From: Sepiola atlantica
Taxonomy: Eukaryota > Mollusca > Cephalopoda > Sepiida > Sepiolidae
Assembly (NCBI GenBank): GCA_963556195.1
Contig: OY744531.1
Span: forward strand, 102,037,142-102,101,141
Length of the DNA stretch: 64,000 bases
Reading direction: 5' to 3'
Part shown: positions 22,687-33,960 of the stretch, piece after piece
How the letters are laid out: each line of letters begins with the position of its first letter
Position numbering within the stretch: position 1 is the stretch's first letter
Position numbers and translations under genes: made by a program
Notes under the pieces: generated by a model
Seen by the model: only the letters and a program-made list of their open reading frames with translations
Told to the model about the DNA's origin: nothing
Database searches by the model: none

Positions 22687-23081
22687 TTCCATGAAAAATG
22701 CCAGTATACTGAAATCATATGCCCTTAATAGGGTTAAGATGAAAATTCATATACACTAAGTATACAAAAGCAAGGAAATTCCCAAATTTTTACACTTTTA
22801 TTGTCATTAAGGGTATGACTACATATCAACCAAACCATTTCATTATCACATCATTACAGTATAAATCTCTATGCATGAATGGATGAAGTGTGTGAGGTGC
22901 GCTGAAGAAAAATTCCTACCAGTAAAATACATAGCCCTGTTGTGCTCGCATACCCTTAATGACAATAAAAGTGTAAAAATTTGGGAATTTCCTTGCTTTT
23001 GTACATTTAGTGTATATGAATTTTCATCTTAACCCTATTAAGGGCATATGATTTCAGTATACTGGCATTTATCATGGAATG
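22687..23081. mobile_element. Foldback element inside the nested transposon
   Basis: Inverted arms of about 130 bp: AAATGCCAGTATACTGAAAT at 22698 and ATTTCAGTATACTGGCATTT at 23050-23070, with TAACCCTATTAAGGGCATAT in the right arm matched in the left. The outer ends read ATTCCATGA and TCATGGAAT. No clear target duplication. It may be a separate MITE or part of the host element. Confidence 0.65.
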
Positions 23082-23154
23082 TCACTACTTTTGTAAAGGC
23101 TATGCCTCAATACAATGCCTTCTCATAACTGATATAGTTGGTAGTTTGACTAAT

Positions 23155-23435
23155 CAAGGTGTATGGTAAACTGAAATTAAAATGCCATCAACTAGACACT
23201 AGAACCTCTATCTTTGCCAAAAATCAGCTGAATCCATCAAATGGTCGATAAGATATAGAATAAAGTGTATGAATACTAGTCATTTTAAAGTTTTTTTTTA
23301 ATTTTCTGGAAAACTAAGGTATATGGTAAACTTAAATTAAAATGCCATCAACTAGACCCTAGACCCTCTATCTCTGCCAAAAATCAGCTGAATCCATTAA
23401 ATAGTTGATGAGATACATGGTGGCACATACGTACG
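23155..23435. repeat. Diverged tandem duplication (unit about 165 bp)
   Basis: TATGGTAAACTGAAATTAAA ATGCCATCAACTAGACACTA and CAAAAATCAGCTGAATCCAT appear at 23160-23245 and again at 23322-23400 with few changes. Confidence 0.8.
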
Positions 23436-25821
23436 TATGTACACACAGATAACATGATTTCATGATTGAACTTTCTGGATCTCTGGGTTGCCTTGACTAA
23501 TGATGCTGAAATTCTACACACTTATAGAACTTATCAATTAAAAATTTTGTGCAAAGTTTTAACTAATTTGGTTTATTGGTTTTTGAGTTATGATTGATCA
23601 AAGAAATGAGATTTCCAGCATAGACCATTCGTGAGTCTATTAAGGGATAGAGTGCTCTCGCGCCTCCCTTGATTTATATTTATAATATTTTTTGGATCAC
23701 AAATTTCAGGGGGTGCAAATGTAATTGCAGGGGGGGGGGGGCCTTGCACCCCCTGGCACCCCCCTGGCTACGGGGGGGTGTTGACCTTGTCTGTTAATAT
23801 CTTGTACACTTCTATCATATCACCTCTTTCACGTCGGTAGTGCATTGATGGTAGTCTCATCTCTTTGAGCCTCTCCTCATATGGCAGGTCTTTGATTGAG
23901 GAACACAACTTTGTTGCTCTTCGCTGAACTCTTTCGATTTTGTCGTTATCTCCGGCATATTCGTTGATTCTTGCGGCGTTTCCATATTCCAATATTGGCC
24001 TGACCATGGCGGTTGTGTATAATTTCTTTATGATGATCTTGTCACGACTAACAAACGTTCTTCTAATCAGTCCTAAAATATGATTTGCTTTTATGACGGC
24101 ATCAGCAACATGTTGGTGAAAAGAGAGTTTATTGTCGATGTGCAATCCGAGGTCTTTTTCGTTTTCGGATTCCTTTAGTTCTTTTATTTCTCCATTACTG
24201 TCCTTCATTGTGTATGGTGTTCTGTTGTTACCATGCCCGAAATGCATTACACTACACTTGCCTGCATTGAACAGTAATTGCCACTCCTCCGACCACTTAG
24301 ATAATTTGTCCATATCACTTTGTATTGATGATGTGTCTTCTGGTGTGGTAGCCTTGTCGTACATTTTTGTATCGTCAGCAAAAATACGCACAACACTATT
24401 GATAGCATCTGGAAAGTCATTGATAAATATAACAAAGAGTACCGGCTGAGAACGCTTCCCTGGGGAATCCCACTGGTGACATCAGCCCAGTTGGATATGT
24501 GGTCATTTACAGATACGCGTTGGATGCGGTTCTGTAGGAAGCTGCTTATCCGTTTCTTAGCTTTGCCTTTAATACCATAGCTCTCAATTTTGGCCACCAG
24601 CTTCTTGTACGGCACTGTGTCGAAGGCTTTTTTGAAGTCCAAGTAGACGACGTCTACAGGGTCCCCTCGATCCAGCACTTCGGTCCACTCACCAAGGCAA
24701 GTTATTAGTTGTGTCATACAGGATCTACCTGGAACAAATCCATGTTGTTCATTACAGAATAAGTTGTTGCTGACGAAATGTGTCATTAACTTCTCCCTTA
24801 TTATGCTTTCCAATACTTTGCACAGTACTGAAGTTAAACTCACTGGTCGGTAGTTGCCTGGCATATTTCTATTCCCCTTTTTGAAAATAGGTGTAATCTG
24901 ACCTTGTTTCCATTGACTTGGTAGTTCTCCTGATTCCACAGACCTACTAAATAGTGTCAAGAGGGGTTTAGTGATGTGGGAGGCAATCTCCTTAATGACT
25001 CTTGGGTGCAGTCCATCTGGTCCGGATGACTTACTGACTTTAAGCTTACTCAATTGTTTCTCAATATCTTTCTCTGTCACGTCTATGGTAGATAGCTCGA
25101 CATTGCATTTGTCTGTAATTGTGGGCATATTTTCCAGATTTTCTTGTATGAAGACACTGCAGAAGAAGTCATTCAGGACGTCAGCCTTAGATTCGTCGTC
25201 AGAGTGCATGTTACCATTGCAATCTTTTAAATCGTTAACTGCACTCTTCACTGTGGTCTTTGATTTTGTGTATTTCCAGAATGCGTTTAGATTTGTCTTC
25301 GCCCTATAGGCCAGTGATTCCTCGAAAGACATCCTGAGACCTCTGGTGTAGTTTCGCAGTTTATTTCTCGTCTTACAATATTGCTCATAATCATGCAGAT
25401 CCTGTGATTCTGTTTACTTTTGCCAAGCTTTTTGTTTTGCTTTTGCTTGTTTCATGGCTGTTCTGTCAATATATATTTGGCGTTTCTTGTTTTTTCCTCT
25501 ACCCGATGTGTGAACTGGGATGTGTTGTTCCATTGCATCACTGATAATGTTAGTAAAAACATTCCACGATTCTTGCGTGTTTTTGTTCTCCAACTCCTGT
25601 TTCCAATTTACATTTGCAATAGAACTGCGCATTCCATCATAATCACCTTTATCATACTTGTACTTCTTTGTAGTGCTTGTGATAAATTCTTGGTGGCAAA
25701 TATAGTCAAATATCAGAGTACAGTGGTCACTATTTCCTATCGGTGGAAGGTACTTGGTCTCTTTTACCACATCTTCTTCGTTTGTTAATACCAAGTCAAG
25801 AATTGATGGTCTTTGAGTGCT

Positions 25822-25980
25822 AACTTCTACTGGAAGTTTCCACTTTTATGCTTACTCTAACCTTATGTGGAAAATACCGTTTTTAACATTATTTTTACAG
25901 GCCCACATCTGATCTTGCTGCAGTAAATGTTTTTTTATATATTTATTGTGATTATTTTCTCTTTTTGTAGTGTTTACATT
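25822..25980 (+). repeat. Partial duplicate of the intron 4 end and exon 5 start (decoy acceptor)
   Basis: 25822-25980 copies 26031-26193: AACTTCTACTGGAAGTTTCC against AACTTCTAATGGAATTTTCC, through TTTTTGTAG to TGTTTACATT, the first 10 bases of exon 5. The spacer repeats AAAAACTTTATTATTG, also seen beside exon 4 at about 21110-21125. If the acceptor at 25970 were used, translation would read CLHCFFKNFIIAVHITLVL and stop at a TAA near 26037. Confidence 0.8.
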
Positions 25981-26183
25981 GCTTTTTTAAAAACTTTATT
26001 ATTGCTGTACACATTACTCTAGTTCTATTTAACTTCTAATGGAATTTTCCACTTCTATGCTTACTTTAACCTTATGTGGAAAATACCGTTTTTAACATTA
26101 TTTTTACACACCCACATCTGATCTTGCTGCAGTAAATGTTTTTTTTATATATTTATTGTGATTATTTTCTTTTTATTTTGTAG

Positions 26184-26298
26184 TGTTTACATTTAGAATT
26201 GGAGGATGTTATGAACCAGAGTGAATTATTGTACACGTTCATGCAATTTATGAAAAGAGAAGCTGCCGTAAGCGTGCTGCAGTTCTGTCTTGCCTGTG
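26184..26298 (+). CDS. SNX14: SNX14 orthologue, exon 5 (start of RGS domain)
   Basis: The acceptor is TTTTATTTTGTAG and the donor is G|GTGAGT. It contributes 38 codons plus 1 nt. YTFMQFMKREAAVSVLQFCL corresponds to [20 protein letters not shown], the first two RGS helices of SNX14. SNX14 RGS is generally considered atypical for GTPase activation. The last 160 bp of the preceding intron plus the first 10 bp of this exon also occur about 213 bp upstream (25822-25980), giving a decoy acceptor. Confidence 0.9.
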
Positions 26299-26696
26299 GT
26301 GAGTATCCACATCTTTTCTTTCTTTATCTTTTTGTAAAAATGTCACCCTTGGTTATTTACAAGTTGAAAACTGAAAAGTATAGGAATTGAAAAATAAAAA
26401 ATATAAATGGTAATATGGGGTTCAGGGCTGGGAGTACATTGGTGTTCTCATTCATTTCTGGACATCAGTTTATGGTAGTTGGAATCAACTCAATTTTTTG
26501 TGGTACTTGTCAGCATTGTGTGCACAGTGGAATTACAGGTCAGTTGAGAGATGATAACCCGTTTGTGTGCAAGAAGTGTAAGACAATGGAGACGGATGAG
26601 AACTCGGATGTGCACAAAGTATATTAGGATGACGAGGCTATTGAGGTTGTTCAGAAGTTTTGTTACCTTTTGAGATATTTTTTTTTTTTTAATGAT

Positions 26697-27172
26697 ATTT
26701 TACCCCAAACAAGGCATGATGCCACTGTACACGTAAGGGGCTACTGAGAATTAGGGAGAAGGTTTAGGATGTCATTTTAAGTTGGGAGCTGCGCAGCAAG
26801 ATGTCTGTTTACAATAGTTTTAAACCTCTGCATGTCGGTACTGTCGGAGAAAACAGGGGGCAGGAAGGGAGTTCCAGAGGCCAGCAGCACGAGGAAAGAA
26901 TCTATTGGAGTAGAAGACTCTCCAGCATCTGGGGACTTCCACAGTGAATGGATGGGATTTAGCTGATTGTCGAGTTGGTCTAGTGAATTTACGTCGAGGG
27001 GGCACTAGAGTAGTCAGTTCATCGGAGCATAATCCATTGAAGTATTTGTAAAACAAACACAAGGATGCTACATTGCGGCGATGAGACAGGGGCTGGAGCT
27101 TGGTTGACAGTGCGGGACCTATTAGGTTGGCGACTCTTTTTTGGACCTTGTCAAGGAGGGAGATGGAGTAAG
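26697..27172 (-). pseudogene. LINE family R C-terminal fragment, copy 2
   Basis: The minus strand gives LFYKYFNGLCSDELTTLVPP and RFFPRAAGLWNSLPAPCF, then a frame break. The 3' part includes the complement of CCCCAAACAAGGCATGATGC. It is close to copy 1 at 12985-13520. Confidence 0.8.
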
Positions 27173-27174
27173 TT

Positions 27175-27660
27175 CAAGCAACTTCTGCCATTACTAACCA
27201 GCAGAGCGTTACCACTGTCGACCAACGAAAGTCTATAAGGCATGTGTGCACAATGTGATGATACATGGAAGTTAAATCTGAACAGTGAGGGTTGAGGATA
27301 TGCGTTGCATGGAGAGAAATGATATGAGAATGTGTAATGTAAGTCTTAAAAATAGACTTTGATCTGATGACCTCTGAGAAAAATGAAATCTGAAGAGTAT
27401 AGGGAGATGTGTGCAGAAGAGTAGACTGTGTTGTTTTGATCACATTGAAAGAATGGATGACAGTTCTTGGGTTACTAGATGTAGAACAGTTGAAGTATCA
27501 GGAGAAGGCCAAGAGAAACATAGGTGTGGGTGATAAAGATTGATTTGAGAGAAAGAGAGATAAATAAAAACCTGGTCAGAGATAGATTAGTTTGGAAGTT
27601 AATTTCTAAAAGCTGCCCAACACATGCCAGTATGTTAAACAGATGTTAATCCGAATATGC
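27175..27660 (+). pseudogene. RTE-like LINE 3' fragment (family V), copy 1
   Basis: The + strand carries out-of-frame remnants of a post-RT tail: a GHIERMDD-like segment near 27450, SSWVTRCRTVEV near 27470 and DLRERER-like near 27550, then CCAACACATGCCAG. Related fragments at 32915-33370, 48455-48690, 49430-49830 and 62385-62800 share GTAGAACAGTTGAGGTA and TTGGAAGT(T/C)AATTTCT. Confidence 0.6.
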
Positions 27661-28444
27661 TGATTAGGGGGGGGGGGGGGGGGGTTTAGGTTTTAGCTTT
27701 ATGTTTGCTAAAGTTTGGATAAACATTAAAACAAAGAAATAGAATGTTATTGGTAAAGTGTAGATTAATTGGAGCAAAAGTTTATATAACATGAATATGA
27801 ACGTTTACATAATTTCAGGATTTCTTCCAGCCGTTGATCTTATTCATTTTTCTTTTATTTTTGCTAAATCCATTGAAAGGTTCAAGTAACATCTAACATA
27901 TAAAGTTATCTTGTATTTTCCATGTTAGACATAAACAGCAATGGATCTGACAAATCGATATTTGATTCTAACTAGCTATTTCTTCCCTTTGTATCCTGGC
28001 AGCATGTCTTTTTTTTTTCTTTTCTCTAAAAAGAGTAATGTGCTTCTGTTTCTTTCGGAAAAATAATTATCCCGGCAAGGAAGATTATTACAATAGAAAT
28101 ACTTTTAAATAATGACCTAAAAAGGCTCAAAGTGTAAGGGAGATAATTCTTGTTTTAATTTAAAGGTAAAAATATTAGTTATCTTTTTTTAGATTCAGAA
28201 CATTTTTTTCCATCTCTTTATGACTTAGACGTTATTATGTTTGAAAAAAAAAAAAAAATTAAACCAAAATGGTATTAATGAGTTTTAGACAATCTCAAGT
28301 AGGTACAGCTTTTAGGTATATCTGACCATCGAGTTAGGGTTTTAAAGTTTATTTTTAAAGTGTAGTTTAAAAAAAAAAGGTTTATTTTATGTTTTTTAAA
28401 TATTTGTTTTATTTAAATTTTTCAAACCTTTTATTTTTTTTTAG
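27661..28444. other. SNX14 intron before exon 6
   Basis: A long G run at 27668-27685 and AT-rich DNA. The stretch just before 28445 supplies the acceptor T tract. Nothing else recognised. Confidence 0.4.
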
Positions 28445-28600
28445 ATGATTTCAATGGCCGCATCTTGAATCCAGATCTAACTGATACTGATCTGCAAGAA
28501 TTACATAGCATGGCCAAGGATCTTTACAGAAACTATTGTGCCCCAACAGCTGTTGACAAGATATTGTTTGATGATGATGTTGTACAACAATTAGGAGTCA
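28445..28600 (+). CDS. SNX14: SNX14 orthologue, exon 6 (RGS domain core)
   Basis: A 156-bp exon with acceptor TTTTTTTTTAG and donor GTAAGT. Two bases complete an Asp codon, 51 codons follow, and one base is left (phase 1). DDFNGRILNPDLTD matches EEFNDRILRPELSN of vertebrate SNX14, and the later NYCAPTAVDKILFDD matches TYCLDESIDKIRFDP. This is the middle RGS helical segment. A 2.1-kb minisatellite starts only 140 bp after the donor. Confidence 0.9.
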
Positions 28601-28739
28601 GTAAGTAATGGTTGCTCTTTATATGAGCAAATCTTATTCATAAGTTATTCTATATTTCTGGTGTCTCTGTTTATCTGGGGATGCAATTGGAAACAAAGCC
28701 CTATACCAAGATCAAACACAGCTTTCGTTGAGCAATTTT

Positions 28740-30832
28740 TTATGTGCAATTTAATAATGGTAGCAATTTTTTTACATGCAATTTAATGGTGGTAGCAATT
28801 TTTTACGTGCAATTTAATGGTGGTAGTAATTTAATGGTGGTAGCAATTTTTTACGTGCAATTTAATGGTGGTAGTAATTTAATGGTGGTAGCAATTTTTT
28901 ACGTGCAATTTAATGGTGGTAGTAATTTAATGGTGGTAGCAATTTTTTTACGTGCAATTTAATGGTGGTAGTAATTTAATGGTGGTAGCAATTTTTTACG
29001 TGCAATTTAATGGTGGTAGTAATTTAATGGTGGTAGTAATTTAATGGTGGTAGCAATTTTTTTACGTGCAATTTAATGGTGGTAGTAATTTAATGGTGGT
29101 AGCAATTTTTTTATGTGCAATTTAATGGTGGTAGTAATTTAAGGTGGTAGCAATTTTTTACGTGCAATTTAATGGTGGTAGTAATTTAATGGTGGTAGCA
29201 ATTTTTTATGTGCAATTTAATGGTGGTAGTAATTTAATAATGGTAGCAATTTTTTTACATGCAATTTAATGGTGGTAGTAATTTTATAATGGTAGCAATT
29301 TTTTATGTGCAATTTAATGGTGGTAGTAATTTAATAATGGTAGTAATTTTTTACGTGCAATTTAATGGTGGTAGTAATTTAATGGTGGTAGCAATTTTTT
29401 ATGTGCAATTTAATGGTGGTAGTAATTTAATGGTGGTAGCAATTTTTTATGTGCAATTTAATGGTGGTAGTAATTTAATAATGGTAGCAATTTTTTATGT
29501 GCAATTTAATGGTGGTAGTAATTTAATGGTGGTAGCAATTTTTTATGTGCAATTTAATGGTGGTAGTAATTTAATAATGGTAGCAAATTTTATGTGCAAT
29601 TTAATGGTGGTAGTAATTTAATGGTGGTAGCAATTTTTTTACGTGCAATTTAATGGTGGTAGTAATTTAATAATGGTAGCAATTTTTTATGTGCAATTTA
29701 ATGGTGGTCGCAATTTTTTATGTGCAATTTAATGGTGGTAGTAATTTAATGGTGGTAGCAATTTATTTACGTGCAATTTAATGGTGGTAGTAATTTAATA
29801 ATGGTAGCAATTTTTTATGTGCAATTTAATGGTGGTAGCAATTTAATGGTGGTAGTAATTTAATAATGGTAGCAATTTTTTATGTGCAATTTAATGGTGG
29901 TAGCAATTTAATGGTGGTAGTAATTTAATAATGGTAGCAATTTTTTATGTGCAATTTAATGGTGGTAGTAATTTAATAATGGTAGCAATTTTTTATGTGC
30001 AATTTAATGGTGGTAGTAATTTAATAATGGTAGCAATTTTTTATGTGCAATTTAATGGTGGTAGCAATTTAATGGTGGTAGTAATTTAATAATGGTAGCA
30101 ATTTTTTATGTGCAATTTAATGGTGGTAGTAATTTAATAATGGTAGCAATTTTTTATGTGCAATTTAATGGTGGTAGTAATTTAATAATGGTAGCAATTT
30201 TTTATGTGCAATTTAATGGTGGTAGTAATTTAATAATGGTAGCAATTTTTTATGTGCAATTTAATGGTGGTAGTAATTTTTTATGTGCAATTTAATGGTG
30301 GTAGTAATTTTTTATGTGCAATTTAATGGTGGTAGTAATTTTTTATGTGCAATTTAATGGTGGTAGTAATTTTTTATGTGCAATTTAATGGTGGTAGTAA
30401 TTTTTTATGTGCAATTTAATGGTGGTAGTAATTTTTTATGTGCAATTTAATGGTGGTAGTAATTTTTTATGTGCAATTTAATGGTGGTAGTAATTTAATG
30501 GTGGTAGTAATTTTTTATGTGCAATTTAATGGTGGTAGTAATTTTTTATGTGCAATTTAATGGTGGTAGTAATTTTTTATGTGCAATTTAATGGTGGTAG
30601 TAATTTTTTATGTGCAATTTAATGGTGGTAGTAATTTAATGGTGGTAGTAATTTTTTATGTGCAATTTAATGGTGGTAGTAATTTTTTATGTGCAATTTA
30701 ATGGTGGTAGTAATTTAATGGTGGTAGTAATTTTTTATGTGCAATTTAATGGTGGTAGTAATTTTTTATGTGCAATTTAATGGTGGTAGTAATTTAATGG
30801 TGGTAGTAATTTAATGGTGGTAGTAATTTTGT
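28740..30832. repeat. Compound 18/31-bp minisatellite, about 2.1 kb
   Basis: Two units alternate: a short TTTAATGGTGGTAGTAAT and a long one with TTTTTTATGTGCAA added. The first half is mixed with AATAATGGTAGCAA variants. The second half (after 30250) is almost purely the 31-bp unit. This shows regional homogenisation. Open frames through it (GGSNLMVVAIFYVQFN) are period artefacts. Confidence 0.96.
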
Positions 30833-31319
30833 ACAATAATGTTTACCTTCACATTGGATTTCGTAGTCCGTGCTAAACTGTCTGGCCAGCTGAGCTGCAA
30901 ACAAACTGACAAGAACACTAGAAAGCCGGTTTATAAGAAGGCTGGAATGTTCCATTATGCTCAGATGGACCAGTCCATTCTATGAGTTCTGATTGGCTGC
31001 TAGTCCATGAGTGTTCCCCCCCCCCACTATTTTATTTTAATAATTTCTCAATCCCGTCCCTAATTAGGAAACGGATTGCTTGATTTGCCAGAGATGCAGG
31101 TTATCCTTTGAAATTTTCAAAAGAGGTTTTGGGTTTTGTTTTAATAAAGCGTTTGGGCCTGCATCACTTTTTTCGACTTGCATATCTGCATATCTGCATA
31201 TCTGCCACCCATCTAAAAATGGGGGGAGGGGTCTTTTTACTAATACAATATTTTCATTATATATATATATTACTTTTTTTTTTTTTGTATATAAAATTTT
31301 TATTACCTAAACCTCAAAT

Positions 31320-31323
<4 letters not shown>
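30833..31323. other. SNX14 intron, unassigned
   Basis: 30850-31010 is of mixed composition with no recognised product. CATATCTG is repeated three times at 31183-31205. Confidence 0.3.

Positions 31324-31416
<93 letters not shown>
31324..31416. repeat. TA microsatellite followed by AG run
   Basis: About 40 TA units, then GAGAGAGAGAG. Confidence 0.97.
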
Positions 31417-31911
31417 TAAGATAATACTTTAAAAATATAATATATTTAGCCAGTAGACTATCAGGATAAAAACAAAGCTCAATATAGTGTATAGAGCAAT
31501 AATATTAATTGAATGATGTAATAAAATGAGAAATTAATCAGATTTTATTAAAGTTCAAAAACAAGGAGTGATACTGCATCCTTAACTCATGAGTTTTCAA
31601 AAAAAAATCTTCTCCTCAGAGGACCATTACCGCAATGACATTACTGCAGGTAACAAAAATTAAGCTTTGAAAATATATAAAAATATATAAAAAATACATA
31701 AAGATACGCATAAAACATCAAATATATCGGCCAAAAACGCACTTATACAGTTCATCCAAGTCATAAAGTTTAAAACAATTTCACGAAAAATGTCAAAGAA
31801 GTCGATTAAAAACAATCCAGGTGGTGATTGGTAGTCCAAAAAATGAAAAAGTTATCCAGGCTGGAAATTTGCTTGCTATCAATGCAATATATGACAGTAA
31901 AGAGTTTATTA

Positions 31912-32216
31912 TTAATTTATGCAAATCAATAATAAAACCATGCAAATTAATAATAAAACCATGCAAATTAGTAATAAAACCATGGAAATTAATAATAAAA
32001 CCATGCAAATTAATAATAAAACCATGCACATTAATAATAAAACCATGCACATTAATAATAAAACCATGCAAATCAATAATAAAACCATGCAAATCAATAA
32101 TAAAACCATGCAAATCAATAATAAAACCATGCAAATTAATAATAAAACCATGCACATTAATAATAAAACCATGCACATTAATAATAAAACCATGCAAATT
32201 AATAATAAAACCATGG
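31912..32216. repeat. 21-bp minisatellite (about 14 units)
   Basis: The unit is AATAATAAAACCATGCAAAT plus T or C, with CACATT and GGAAATT variants. Because 21 is divisible by 3, four frames stay open over the array. Confidence 0.96.
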
Positions 32217-32914
32217 AAAAAGCAAAATCACACAAAACGTCTGGAAAACTTAATTATATTATATATATGTTTTAAGTAGGATAGTCATAGTATGAATTCT
32301 TATGGTGCATGAAGTATGAATGTTAAGTATAGATAAAGGAATTTTGGCCTCTTGTTCTTATTAAAGGATGGAAGGGTAGCTCAATATTATGAGGAACTTC
32401 TGCCATTACTAACCAGCAAAATGTCGAGGGGAATGCAATATCAAACGAAAGAATGACAAAGTCGATGTATACAAAAATAAATTAAATCTTATTGATGACA
32501 GACAACAGATTCAGAGAAATAGACGAATATACATTCACTGATAAGAAACAGTCTCAAGCTGACCCTAAAAAGAAGAAGCGCCTTTGTATGAGGGGTGGCT
32601 TGTTAAGCAAGGGGGGTGAGATTAGCAGTAACGAGACAGTCTGAATTTGTTGCCGGCAGTGAGACGAAAAGAAATTCTCATAATGGAAGATCTCAGGCTG
32701 ACTGTAGAGAATATTTTTTAGGCTTGACTTAAATATCATTTAGATAGCTCCCAGCGCATGATGCCACTATTCCAACGTCTACTTCTTTAAAAGGTGTGAA
32801 AGTGAATATTTTGTCGTCTTTCGATTGAAATAAATTTCTGTATTAAGACTCCAATCCAATCAACAGTTGATATTTTTACAAAAAAATATTTGTTTTTTGC
32901 TGATAGGCTAGATG

Positions 32915-33370
32915 CAACAGAATTTTTAACGCTTTTGACAAAGGGAAGAATCTATCAGGCATGTATGCACACTGTGATGATGTATGTAAGTGAAATCTTG
33001 CCAGTGAGAGTTGAGAATAAGTTGCATGGCAAGAAACATGAGAATAATATGCTGAATGTGTAATATGAGTCTTAAACACAGGTTTAGATCTGATGACCTC
33101 AGAGTAAAATTAAATCTAAACAGTATAGGGAGATCTGTGCAGAACAGGAGACTTCTTTGGTTTGGTCACATTGAAAGAAAGGATGAGAGTTCTTGAGTTA
33201 GTAGGTGTAGAACAGTTGAGGTAACAGAGTGAGTTGTCAGGGGAAAGCCTCTCCAAAAAAAAAAAAAAACATGTGATGCATTTGAGAGAAAGAGTGATAG
33301 ATAGATAGGTTAGTTTCGAAGTTAATTTGGAAAAGCCGTCCAACACATGCCAGCATGTAAAATGGACGTT
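32915..33370 (+). pseudogene. RTE-like LINE 3' fragment (family V), copy 2
   Basis: It shares GGCATGTATGCACACTGTGA TGATGTATGTAAGTGAAAT, CTGATGACCTCAGAG, TTTGGTCACATTGAAAGAA and CCAACACATGCCAGCATGTA with the other family V copies. The frame is broken throughout. Confidence 0.6.
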
Positions 33371-33902
33371 AGACTGAATATGATGATCTATTAGTAATTT
33401 AGAATAATCAAATGGAAAGAATAAGTAAAACTAATTAATTAATTAATCTTTGGACTTGAGATATTTTTTTGCTGATTATTTAAGAAATTGTGTGAATTGT
33501 TGGACACTTTCGAGACTATTATAGATATAAAAGGGATTTATTATGGATCAAATGTTAAATTATATTTATACGTCCACTTCGAGATTTTAAGTTATGAAGG
33601 GAGATAACTTAGGATGAAGGGGAGATAACTATGATAAATATATCCTTGATGTCCATATTTGTCTTCTCACAAAATATCTACCAGTTTTCATACCAAATTA
33701 ACAGACAGCCCCCATAAAAAATAGCCACCAGATAAACGTGTCCAATGCCACAGAGCACTGGCCAAAAGAAGCCTTCATCTCTTTTTCTCTTTAAATAGAT
33801 ATTTTACCATTATTAGTGAATGATTCTCTAAAATTATTATGATTTGGATGTTTGCTGGTCAAAGTTTTTTTAATGAGAATTTGTTCTCTTTTGAAATTTC
33901 AG

Positions 33903-33960
33903 TTGTGGAAGGCCCTTTCCAAAACGTTGTGAAATTAAGGACATCTCCACCTTTGTTCAA
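33903..33960 (+). CDS. SNX14: SNX14 orthologue, exon 7 (RGS domain)
   Basis: A 58-bp exon: 2 nt, 18 codons and 2 nt. The acceptor is TTGAAATTTCAG and the donor GTGAGT. It encodes VEGPFQNVVKLRTSPPLF, matching AEGPYIDVVKLQTMRCLF in vertebrate SNX14. The following intron is about 24.7 kb, the largest in the window. Confidence 0.87.

Larger units (their letters stand above)
21456..23780. mobile_element. Non-autonomous DNA transposon nested in the LINE (hAT-like?)
   Basis: The left end is CAGGCACGTAGCCAG and the right end is CTGGCTACGGGGGGGTG, imperfect inverted repeats sharing CGTAGCCAG. The target TGTTGACC is present at 21448-21455 and 23779-23786. Removing the insert restores the LINE reading frame (TDKVNINQKQ). 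Because the right TIR may include TG, the duplication is 6 or 8 bp; 8 bp with a CAGG start would fit hAT. No transposase is recognised inside. Confidence 0.75.
21135..25821 (-). pseudogene. CR1/L2-like LINE, 5'-truncated and broken, split by a DNA transposon
   Basis: Read on the minus strand from about 25821 to 21158. First comes the C-terminal endonuclease with GNSDHCTLIF (the SDH motif). Then the RT follows: NYRPVSLTSVLCKVLE, HGFVPGRSCMTQL, VVYLDFKKAFDTVPYKKL (catalytic Asp), TSGIPQGSVL and IFADDTKMY (FADD box). Next is the thumb region to ILTDKVN. After a roughly 2.3-kb insertion the frame resumes with INQKQLLPLNTNSRTRGNN, HSFGLRVVNNWNELPNSIV and a stop at 21158-21160. Breaks seen: 5' truncation, an in-frame stop at 25414-25416, a frameshift near 24445 just after GSVL, and the insertion. 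The clade (CR1, L2 or relative) is inferred from motif spacing. It lies antisense in the exon 4 to 5 intron. Confidence 0.88.

Noticed and set aside
23768..25821. Intact LINE capable of movement
   Set aside because: In-frame stop, frameshift, 5' truncation and a nested insertion.
28744..30295. Repetitive open frames (GGSNLMVVAIFYVQFN)
   Set aside because: Translation of the minisatellite; phase changes between blocks break it into pieces.
31793..32279. Four overlapping open frames over the 21-bp array
   Set aside because: Artefact of a period divisible by three.
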